A program made the translations under genes and the position numbers. Under the pieces are notes generated by a model. The model saw only the letters and a list, made by a program, of their open reading frames with translations. It was not told the origin of the DNA and did not search any database. A stretch of DNA of 10,840 nt. Source: Candidatus Nomurabacteria bacterium. GTDB taxonomy: Bacteria > Patescibacteriota > Minisyncoccia > Phycocordibacterales > SBAW01. The stretch covers positions 1 through 10,840 of the forward strand of contig CALQZN010000021.1 of NCBI GenBank assembly GCA_943349675.1. The letters are read 5' to 3'. Below, one piece after another: positions 6,792 through 10,840 of the stretch (the stretch's first letter is position 1; every line of letters starts with the position of its first letter).

Positions 6792-7190
6792 ATGAAGAAA
6801 ATAGCATTCATTTTTACAACTCTGTTTGTTTTGCCTCTAGTTACGTTTGCTCAAACTGTTTCAAGTGGCCCAACTCAAACTGTTTCAAGTGGCCCAACCT
6901 TGGCTCCGTTGCGTATTTTTGTGGCTGGAGTAAGTGACCTTGTTTCTCTTGCAGTGCCACTACTTATTGGTCTTGCTGTTGTTGCGTTCTTTTGGGGACT
7001 GGTCCGGTACATTTTTGCAGGCGCAAAAGGAAGTGCGGCGGGCAAAAACATTATGGTTTGGGGTTTGATAGCTCTATTTGTGATGGTATCCATATGGGGC
7101 ATTATAACAATGGCGCAAGGTGCCCTAGGTATCCAAGGGTCAGCTGTCCCAACCTTCCCACGTGTACCGGGTGTAGGTTTTAGTCGATAA
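6792..7190 (+). CDS. T4SS/VirB2-like pilin-type membrane protein, paralogue 3 (signal peptide)
   Basis: 132 residues. The signal peptide MKKIAFIFTTLFVLPLVTFA is likely cut before Gln21. The mature N terminus carries two copies of an 8-residue Thr/Ser/Gly/Pro unit (QTVSSGPT). Helix 1 (about 50-72) holds VVAFFWGLVRYIF, and helix 2 (about 87-107) holds IMVWGLIALFVMVSIWGI, closely matching paralogue 2. The loop between them is small and basic (AGAKGSAAGKN). The C-terminal tail is Pro/Gly-rich and ends in Arg. It has a separate promoter, so its dose may be set independently of the upstream pair. Like its neighbours it probably inserts into the cytoplasmic membrane and may assemble into a filament or channel. 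Confidence 0.75.
   Translation: MKKIAFIFTTLFVLPLVTFAQTVSSGPTQTVSSGPTLAPLRIFVAGVSDLVSLAVPLLIGLAVVAFFWGLVRYIFAGAKGSAAGKNIMVWGLIALFVMVSIWGIITMAQGALGIQGSAVPTFPRVPGVGFSR
6850..6897 (+). repeat. 24-nt perfect tandem duplication inside pilin-like gene 3
   Basis: 6850-6873 and 6874-6897 are identical (starting CTCAAACTGTTTC). The unit is 8 codons, so the frame is kept and the mature N-terminal linker is lengthened. Perfect identity points to a recent slippage event. Confidence 0.95.
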
Positions 7191-7196
7191 ATTTGG

Positions 7197-7457
7197 ATGA
7201 GTCCACAGTCACTTATAGACTTGTTTAACCGAACTCTTGTAAATCCTCTCCTTGCGCTCTTGTTTGCTGTAGGGTTGGTCATATTCTTGTGGGGTTTGGT
7301 GGAGTTTTTGTGGAACTTGAGCCGGGGGTCGCATGACGCGGACAAGGGCAAACAGCACATGTTGTGGGGGCTCGTAGGTATGTTTGTGATGTCATCGGCT
7401 TTTGCTATTATTCGACTTATTGCAGAGGTTGTACAAGTACGGATACCGTACTCTTAA
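7197..7457 (+). CDS. pilin-like small membrane protein, paralogue 4
   Basis: 86 residues without a signal peptide. Helix 1 (about 16-40) contains LVIFLWGLVEFLW and helix 2 (about 54-76) contains HMLWGLVGMFVMSSAFAI, clearly related to paralogues 2 and 3. The loop (SRGSHDADKGKQ) is more acidic than in the others, and an acidic Glu replaces the Lys/Arg of helix 1 (VEFLW against VKYIY and VRYIF), the main point of divergence. It starts 6 nt after the preceding gene without a clear Shine-Dalgarno. It is the last gene of the plus-strand block, with a hairpin terminator 15 nt after its stop codon. Confidence 0.75.
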   Translation: MSPQSLIDLFNRTLVNPLLALLFAVGLVIFLWGLVEFLWNLSRGSHDADKGKQHMLWGLVGMFVMSSAFAIIRLIAEVVQVRIPYS

Positions 7458-7472
7458 ACTAGATAAAAAAAG

Positions 7473-7499
7473 ACGGCCATCCTTTGTGAGGATGGCCGT
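7473..7499. terminator. bidirectional terminator between converging genes
   Basis: ACGGCCATCC (7473-7482) and GGATGGCCGT (7490-7499) form a perfect 10-bp stem with a 7-nt loop. On the minus strand it is followed by a strong T run (complement of AAAAAAAG at 7465-7472). On the plus strand only TTGCTTGT follows. It serves both the pilin cluster and the SPFH operon. Confidence 0.9.
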
Positions 7500-7508
7500 T
7501 TGCTTGTA

Positions 7509-8288
7509 CTAGCGTCTGCCGTAGTAGAAGCTGAGTGTACCGTAGTCGGGGACTTTCTTGATCTGTCCGACGAAAGTTCCTCGAGCACTTCTGAGTGCTC
7601 GAATGCTGTGCGTGACCTTGACTTTCGGGTCAAGACACCCAGGTCGTTCGCAATACGGACCCCACTCGTTGCCTTCGGCATCTTGCACGTACATATCGTT
7701 TTGACCGATCCACCAGTAGACCAAGCACTGCGAGCGGTTTACTTCTTGGTAGGTGGGTAGAAACGTGAAGTTCACCATCTCGCCCGGGCACGCACGGTGC
7801 AGCTGGTCCAGCTCGTTCAGCTGGTTGGCTGTGTACTGTATGGGCTGTGCTGGCGTGCTGCCGGGGAGCTGTGGCAGAATGACTGCCCCTGCAGCAATTG
7901 CGATCACGACGTAGATCATGCCGCGCGCAAACTCGTTCTTGACCGTATTGGAAACCTTTACGATCAAGAACGCCATCACCAGCAACACTGGCACTACGAA
8001 CCAGAGGTATTCTCCCGAGCCCGACACCGCCCACAGTAAGCCGGCGGCGCAGAAGAGTATCACGAGTGCTGATACCCCAAACGTCCCTTGGAAGTGGGGT
8101 TTGATCTTGGTGACGATCGTTTTGGTACCAGCAACACCAGTGGTAAGAGTCAAACGACTCTTTTTTTCTGGCTCAGCAACCTCTGCCTGAACTTGTGTTT
8201 TTTTGGCTGGCTTTTGTTGTGCCCACCAAAAAATGCCACAAGCAGCGCCGAAGATTCCAATCCCAAGTAAGATGTTGGCAAGATTCAT
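7509..8288 (-). CDS. unrecognised four-helix membrane protein, partner of the SPFH protein
   Basis: 259 residues, no family recognised. One N-terminal helix (about 4-22) is followed by a charged segment (about 24-65), then three close helices (about 70-88, 94-111, 122-142). A C-terminal domain of about 115 residues follows, probably outside the membrane. It contains Cys167, Cys188, Cys213 and Cys218 (CERPGC), enough for two disulfides or a metal site, and a basic, beta-rich end (YGTLSFYYGRR). The start is firm: AGGAGGT at 8294-8300 lies 5 nt before the ATG, which overlaps the SPFH stop codon as ATGA. Position and coupling suggest it works with the SPFH protein, like NfeD proteins in stomatin operons, but I do not see the NfeD OB-fold pattern. 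Confidence 0.85.
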   Translation of the reverse strand: MNLANILLGIGIFGAACGIFWWAQQKPAKKTQVQAEVAEPEKKSRLTLTTGVAGTKTIVTKIKPHFQGTFGVSALVILFCAAGLLWAVSGSGEYLWFVVPVLLVMAFLIVKVSNTVKNEFARGMIYVVIAIAAGAVILPQLPGSTPAQPIQYTANQLNELDQLHRACPGEMVNFTFLPTYQEVNRSQCLVYWWIGQNDMYVQDAEGNEWGPYCERPGCLDPKVKVTHSIRALRSARGTFVGQIKKVPDYGTLSFYYGRR

Positions 8289-9409
8289 GTTGTACCTCCT
8301 GTTTGTTCAGGCGCACTTCCTTTCGGGGGAAACGCCTTTTGTGCTGCGGCGACTATGCCCAGTAGGTCCGTCACACCTTGGGTCCCCACGATAACTGTAT
8401 TGTTGGGGCCAGATGCTATGTTGCGAGCCACTTCAGAAGCAAGGACGGCTTCTGAAGCGACTCCTAGAGTGGTGGCCATATTGCTTAAGCCGCCTGTTCG
8501 AGCATCTATTTCGGCACGTACTGCATTTGCAACACCTTCTCCCTGTAGAGTGGTAGCCGTTCTGGTTGCTTCGGCATTGGTAATTGTTGTCTGTTTGTTC
8601 GCCACACTGGCGGCCCGCTCTTGTATTGCCTTATTTAGATTTTTTGCAAGAGCAAACTGTTTAACACGTGCGTCCACTATCCGGACACCCCAGCTTCGTG
8701 TTGAGTTCCGCATGTCCTTCTGCAGTTGCTCACTGTATGTGGCGATATCTTCAATCGCTTTGGACAGTGTTACTTTTGGTAGTTCTGCAGAGAGTATTGC
8801 TACCCCCATATCTTCGAGCTGGTGACGTGCTTCGTCCAGGCTGCCTATCCGCTTCCAGAAGTTGAAGAAATTCTCTATTCGTATACGAGCAAAGAACACA
8901 ACTTCTTCAGTTACACGCCTTTTGAGAGGATCGTCCGAATCTTTGTCCTCGGCGAATGTAATTCGGATAGGGGGCCGCGCCCTTGAACCGACAGGAGGAG
9001 TTGATTCCTCCCGCCAGATATGTTGCGGATCGGCCGGCAGTTCAAACTCGATAGTATTTGCTGTAAATTTTTCGAGTTCGGACAAGAAGACAGGGGTACA
9101 CACAAGGGTTCCAGTAACTTGTATTGTTGGTGTTCCCAAGACGGTTATTCCACCAATTTCGTCAGCTCTGACTATCTGGAGCCCTGTAAGGAAGTGTGCT
9201 GCCCCTATTGCCATAATGGGGTAACCAAGAGGCAGACGACCTCCAAAAATGAATAGATCGATTCCCAGTAGATTCAGAAGGAGTCCACCACCAAAATACA
9301 GTAAGAATAGCGATCCTAGCGCTTTCAAATAGTATGTTGGATAGGTAGGAACGTTCGCTGCTTCTTGGGCAGTTTCTGCGTCATCTAGTGTAGTGGGGGT
9401 ATCACTCAT
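8285..9409 (-). CDS. SPFH/band-7 (stomatin-prohibitin-flotillin) domain protein
   Basis: 374 residues. A polar N-terminal tail of about 25 residues precedes two hydrophobic segments (about 27-50 and 59-80), then the band-7 domain. Within it, KRRVTEEVVFFARIRIENFFNFW, SWGVRIVDARVKQFAL and the coiled-coil AIQERAASVANKQTTITNAE (about 264-283) are typical of SPFH proteins; the helix continues to about 305. The end NNTVIVGTQGVTDLLG is the usual C-terminal block. Such proteins oligomerise into membrane microdomain scaffolds and cages and often regulate proteases or membrane partners. An acidic insert (AEDKDSDDPLKR) lies inside the domain. The gene leads a two-gene operon with a consensus promoter and ends in TGA, overlapping the next ATG. 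AGGA at 9419-9422 is its Shine-Dalgarno, 9 nt before the ATG. Confidence 0.9.
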   Translation of the reverse strand: MSDTPTTLDDAETAQEAANVPTYPTYYLKALGSLFLLYFGGGLLLNLLGIDLFIFGGRLPLGYPIMAIGAAHFLTGLQIVRADEIGGITVLGTPTIQVTGTLVCTPVFLSELEKFTANTIEFELPADPQHIWREESTPPVGSRARPPIRITFAEDKDSDDPLKRRVTEEVVFFARIRIENFFNFWKRIGSLDEARHQLEDMGVAILSAELPKVTLSKAIEDIATYSEQLQKDMRNSTRSWGVRIVDARVKQFALAKNLNKAIQERAASVANKQTTITNAEATRTATTLQGEGVANAVRAEIDARTGGLSNMATTLGVASEAVLASEVARNIASGPNNTVIVGTQGVTDLLGIVAAAQKAFPPKGSAPEQTGGTT

Positions 9410-9423
9410 GTCACATTTTCCTG

Positions 9424-9460
9424 ACTGTTAAGGTCCATTGCGGTACCAGGCCGCATTAGG
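9424..9460 (-). other. 5' leader of the SPFH operon with a small hairpin
   Basis: TGCGG and CCGCA form a 5-bp stem around a 7-nt loop in the untranslated leader, between the promoter and the Shine-Dalgarno. No known riboswitch is recognised. Confidence 0.35.
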
Positions 9461-9463
9461 TTA

Positions 9464-9493
9464 ATTATACCATTATATGTACTGCTTTGTCAA
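9464..9493 (-). promoter_or_regulatory. consensus promoter of the SPFH operon
   Basis: On the minus strand TTGACA (9488-9493) and TATAAT (9464-9469) are both perfect, with an 18-nt spacer. TGG directly before TATAAT makes it an extended -10. The leader to the ATG is about 50 nt. Confidence 0.9.
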
Positions 9494-9550
9494 GTTGCCG
9501 AAGGTCTAAAAATACCCCTAAAAGTAAGGATTTTTGAGTTGTAAAAAAGT

Positions 9551-9579
9551 ATCCCCACCGAAAAGTGTTCGGTGGGGAT
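9551..9579 (-). terminator. intrinsic terminator of the small secreted protein gene
   Basis: ATCCCCACCGAA and TTCGGTGGGGAT form a perfect 12-bp stem with a 5-nt loop. On the minus strand ACTTTTTTAC follows. It lies 16 nt after the gene's stop codon. Confidence 0.92.
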
Positions 9580-9595
9580 GTAAGTTGTGGATTCT

Positions 9596-9886
9596 CTATC
9601 GGGACGCTTGTTGGTTTGGCCCGATCCAACCTCCTCCAGGGGATTTGCGCCAGCCCCAGCTCAGGCATAGATTCAGTGCCTCGTTGTCAGGGACTGACAT
9701 GGGCACTTCGCAACAAGCCGGTGCCCGCCAGTCCTTTGCCTGGGCCGGCATTGAAGCGACTGCAAGCCCCTCGATAAACGGGCAAGCTGAGTTGCCCGTG
9801 TACCAGCCGGTACGCAGCGGTCCATCTGCCTTGCCGGAGCCAGCAAGGCAGAGCAATCCAACGGTAGCCAAAAGCATCGTACGCAT
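9596..9886 (-). CDS. small secreted cysteine-containing protein
   Basis: 96 residues, no family recognised. It starts MRTMLLATVGLLCLAGSGKA, a signal peptide probably cut after Ala20; Cys13 is not in a good lipobox. The mature part of about 76 residues has Cys35, Cys58, Cys59 and Cys74, an even number that could form two disulfides, and is rich in Trp, Gly and Pro (GWYTGNSACPF, WGWRKSPGGGWIGP). It is likely released or held at the cell surface. Expression signals are unusually strong: a perfect promoter, AAGGAGGT (9895-9902) 8 nt before the ATG, and a strong terminator, so it is its own transcription unit. Because it carries all of these signals, I take it as a real gene and the overlapping opposite-strand frames as shadows. 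Confidence 0.8.
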   Translation of the reverse strand: MRTMLLATVGLLCLAGSGKADGPLRTGWYTGNSACPFIEGLAVASMPAQAKDWRAPACCEVPMSVPDNEALNLCLSWGWRKSPGGGWIGPNQQASR

Positions 9887-9913
9887 TTCTAGGTACCTCC
9901 TTGTCCAGAGTTT

Positions 9914-9942
9914 ATTATAGTATGCTATTCAAAACTTGTCAA
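9914..9942 (-). promoter_or_regulatory. perfect sigma-70-type promoter of the small secreted protein gene
   Basis: On the minus strand TTGACA (9937-9942), 17 nt, TATAAT (9914-9919): exact consensus hexamers at the optimal spacing. Shine-Dalgarno and ATG follow within 30 nt. Confidence 0.93.
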
Positions 9943-9946
9943 GTAT

Positions 9947-9965
9947 GTGCCGGGGAGAGGACTTG
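9947..9965 (-). repeat. 19-nt copy of the tRNA-Leu 3' end
   Basis: GTGCCGGGGAGAGGACTTG is identical to 10123-10141, the T-arm and acceptor 3' strand of tRNA-Leu. It lies 156 nt downstream of the tRNA in its direction of transcription and directly before the promoter of the secreted protein gene. It may be an attachment-site scar or a partial tRNA duplication. Confidence 0.85.
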
Positions 9966-10077
9966 GCCAAGAACACTTTTTCTCGCCAGTCGCTCCAAAA
10001 AGTTTCTCGGTCCTGCTCGCGCGACCCAGCGTGCTCGCTGGGTACCCCGCGCTCACTTTCTCGTCCCTCCCTCATCA
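9966..10077. other. non-coding GC-rich stretch between the tRNA-Leu 3'-end copy and terminator
   Basis: No convincing gene is seen. It holds one hairpin (ACCCAGC and GCTGGGT around GTGCTC, near 10024-10043) and a CGCGACCC/CTCGCTG pair that also occurs at 10313-10329 between the two tRNAs. It looks like recurrent intergenic sequence of this genome. Confidence 0.5.
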
Positions 10078-10121
10078 AAAACAGTAATCGCCCAGAGACG
10101 GGCTCTGGGCTCAACTGTTTT
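10078..10121 (-). terminator. intrinsic terminator of tRNA-Leu
   Basis: A two-part hairpin starts right at the tRNA 3' end. Outer arms are AAAACAGT/ACTGTTTT, inner arms GCCCAGAG/CTCTGGGC with a 5-nt loop. On the minus strand it ends in GTTTTTG, serving as the T-tract. Confidence 0.85.
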
Positions 10122-10204
10122 GGTGCCGGGGAGAGGACTTGAACCTCCATGAGTTGCCTCGCTTGCTCCTAAGGCAAGTGCGTCTACCATTTCGCCACCC
10201 CGGC
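10121..10204 (-). tRNA. tRNA-Leu (anticodon UAG)
   Basis: On the minus strand the acceptor GCCGGGG pairs with CCCCGGC, followed by A and an encoded CCA (10121-10123). The anticodon stem CTTGC/GCAAG encloses loop CTTAGGA with anticodon TAG. A long variable arm (class II) follows, and the T-arm carries GGTTCAAGTCC. It reads CUA and probably other CUN leucine codons. Confidence 0.95.
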
Positions 10205-10205
10205 G

Positions 10206-10232
10206 ATTACTATGATTTTATAGCATAGTAAT
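10206..10232 (-). promoter_or_regulatory. palindrome overlapping the tRNA-Leu promoter
   Basis: ATTACTATG and CATAGTAAT are perfect 9-bp inverted arms around a 9-nt centre. The centre carries, on the minus strand, TATAAA (10217-10222), a good -10 for the tRNA starting about 12 nt downstream. The arms could be an operator or simply a hairpin; the -35 is weak. Confidence 0.45.
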
Positions 10233-10360
10233 GGTTTTGGTGCCTCTGTCTAAATGTTTCGCCTCGGATCTTGGTCGTCACAAATTGAATTTGCTCGTCA
10301 GCAAATTCGTTCGCGACCCCGGCTCGCTGTTTTGCAAGTGCAAAACATAGCTGCGCCTCG
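10233..10360. other. inter-tRNA spacer with several hairpins
   Basis: No gene is seen. GAATTTGCT/AGCAAATTC (10286-10307, loop CGTC) and TGTTTTGC/GCAAAACA (10329-10348, loop AAGT) are perfect stems. GCCTCGGA occurs near both ends (10261-10268 and 10355-10362). GTTTTGGTGCC at 10234-10244 repeats the 3'-flank of tRNA-Leu and may be a relic of a lost tRNA. Confidence 0.5.
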
Positions 10361-10408
10361 GACAAAAGCAGAAAACCTGCCGCAGGGCAGGTGTTTCTGA
10401 CTTTTGTC
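10361..10408 (-). terminator. terminator of tRNA-Lys inside a long imperfect hairpin
   Basis: The core ACCTGCC/GGCAGGT (10375-10392, 4-nt loop) is followed on the minus strand by TTTTCTGC. Outer arms AGAAA/TTTCT and GACAAAAG/CTTTTGTC extend the fold to 48 nt and overlap the last two tRNA bases. Confidence 0.75.
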
Positions 10409-10479
10409 CGCCCACCAGGGCTCGAACCTGGGACCATCTCCTTAAGAGGGAGTTGCTCTACCAACTGAGCTATGGGCGG
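10407..10479 (-). tRNA. tRNA-Lys (anticodon CUU)
   Basis: On the minus strand the acceptor CCGCCCA pairs with TGGGCGG, with discriminator A. The D-arm is GCTCAGTTGGTAGAGC, the anticodon loop CTCTTAA gives CTT, and the T-arm is CCAGGTTCGAGCCCTGG. The CCA end is not encoded (CAAAA follows), unlike the neighbouring tRNA-Leu. Pair 27-43 is an A-A mismatch. Confidence 0.93.
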
Positions 10480-10503
10480 GGATTCAACCTATTGAACTCC
10501 ACA

Positions 10504-10509
10504 ATTGTA
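10504..10509 (-). promoter_or_regulatory. -10 box for tRNA-Lys
   Basis: TACAAT on the minus strand, 24 nt before the tRNA 5' end, after a T-rich stretch (GGCTTTTTTGTG). The -35 region is weak. Confidence 0.5.
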
Positions 10510-10543
10510 CACAAAAAAGCCAAACTTTCTAGTAATAGCACAC

Positions 10544-10840
10544 TTAAAACACCTTACCTCGCGCAAATCGCCAAAGTAGTGGTGGATACGCAATATATAT
10601 AGGATTTAATTTTGATTTAAATAAAGAAAATCCTTTCCATGCACGACTCTCGCCAGGCCGCCAAAACTGCCCAAGATGTAAAAATCTATATCCTTTTTTT
10701 TCTGCATCGGCAAACCACTCATCTATAAGCCCAAGTGTGAGGGGTACGTCTTGCGTGTCTTTGTGGTAGAACCCTACTGCATAGTACGAACTTTTTGCGT
10801 AACTGGAGTCTATGTATGCAAACCCAGCTTTTATGGCTCC
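10544..10840 (-). CDS. C-terminal end of an unidentified protein (partial)
   Basis: A minus-strand frame is open from the window edge to a TAA at 10544-10546 and gives the last 98 residues of a protein; the start lies outside the window. It is rich in aromatic residues, with segments such as AGFAYIDSSYAKSSYYAVGFYH, HLGQFWRPGESRAWKGFSLF and the end YIAYPPLLWRFARGKVF. There is no signal for a membrane helix. The pattern of WKGFSLFKSKLNP followed by a short strand is loosely like the C-terminal part of GNAT/FemAB-type acyltransferases, but this is a weak impression and no function is assigned. Codon choice looks normal for the window. It is oriented like the tRNAs, which lie downstream of it. 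Confidence 0.75.
   Translation of the reverse strand, partial: GAIKAGFAYIDSSYAKSSYYAVGFYHKDTQDVPLTLGLIDEWFADAEKKGYRFLHLGQFWRPGESRAWKGFSLFKSKLNPIYIAYPPLLWRFARGKVF

Noticed and set aside
7509..8288. NfeD family assignment for the SPFH partner
   Set aside because: Operon position fits, but the C-terminal domain has a cysteine-rich sequence without the Gly/Val-rich OB-fold pattern of NfeD.
9534..9920. Plus-strand frame of about 128 codons over the secreted-protein gene
   Set aside because: It covers the terminator stem and the opposite-strand promoter and Shine-Dalgarno. The minus-strand gene has all expression signals and a signal peptide.
1..10840. CRISPR array or insertion sequence with transposase
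   Set aside because: No regularly spaced direct repeats and no transposase, integrase or recombinase gene were seen; repeats found are isolated pairs.
1..10840. UGA recoding as in some CPR lineages
   Set aside because: TGA ends the SPFH gene in a coupled ATGA overlap, and no in-frame TGA interrupts the conserved genes.

Overview
The window reads as a chromosomal segment of a Patescibacteria (Candidate Phyla Radiation) bacterium, most likely a Parcubacteria-type lineage. This is inferred from gene content: a row of very small two-helix T4SS/VirB2-like pilin genes, a membrane-anchored solute-binding protein without transporter genes beside it, short genes and tight spacing. TGA is used as a stop (the SPFH gene) and tryptophans are TGG, so the genetic code is standard and the UGA-recoding CPR lineages are unlikely.

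Left part, plus strand. A possible C-terminal tail of an upstream gene is followed by full-length gyrA (119-2599), a small cysteine-rich protein (2739-2939) and a strong terminator. Next is a truncated relative of the tRNA-binding protein CsaA that runs into a 40-nt hairpin repeat. Two tandem HIT-family-like genes follow (3173-3526 and 3656-4009, about 56% identical by hand alignment), then a SAM-dependent methyltransferase (4115-4681). The two HIT genes and the methyltransferase share a near-identical promoter whose -10 box TATACT lies only 7-9 nt before the ATG, so their mRNAs should be leaderless. The hairpin repeat precedes both HIT copies and is 39/40 identical, far better conserved than the coding regions.

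Middle part, plus strand. The methyltransferase leads into a solute-binding protein (4709-6016) and four small paralogous membrane proteins of T4SS-pilin type (6019-7457). Two of these have signal peptides. The third has its own promoter and a 24-nt in-frame tandem repeat. A hairpin terminator that works on both strands closes this block against the converging genes.

Right part, minus strand. An SPFH/band-7 protein (8285-9409) is translationally coupled by an ATGA overlap to an unrecognised four-helix membrane protein with a cysteine-containing C-terminal domain (7509-8288). A small secreted cysteine protein (9596-9886) has a perfect TTGACA-17-TATAAT promoter and a perfect Shine-Dalgarno. tRNA-Leu(UAG) and tRNA-Lys(CUU) follow, each with a hairpin terminator, and then the C-terminal end of an unidentified protein (10544-10840). 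A 19-nt copy of the tRNA-Leu 3' end lies 156 nt downstream of that tRNA and resembles an attachment-site scar.

Two styles of gene expression are therefore side by side: leaderless plus-strand genes, and classical promoter-plus-Shine-Dalgarno genes, mostly on the minus strand. The most unusual items are the leaderless promoter family with its conserved hairpin, the solute-binding/pilin cluster, the SPFH operon with a novel partner, and the tRNA-Leu 3'-end duplication.
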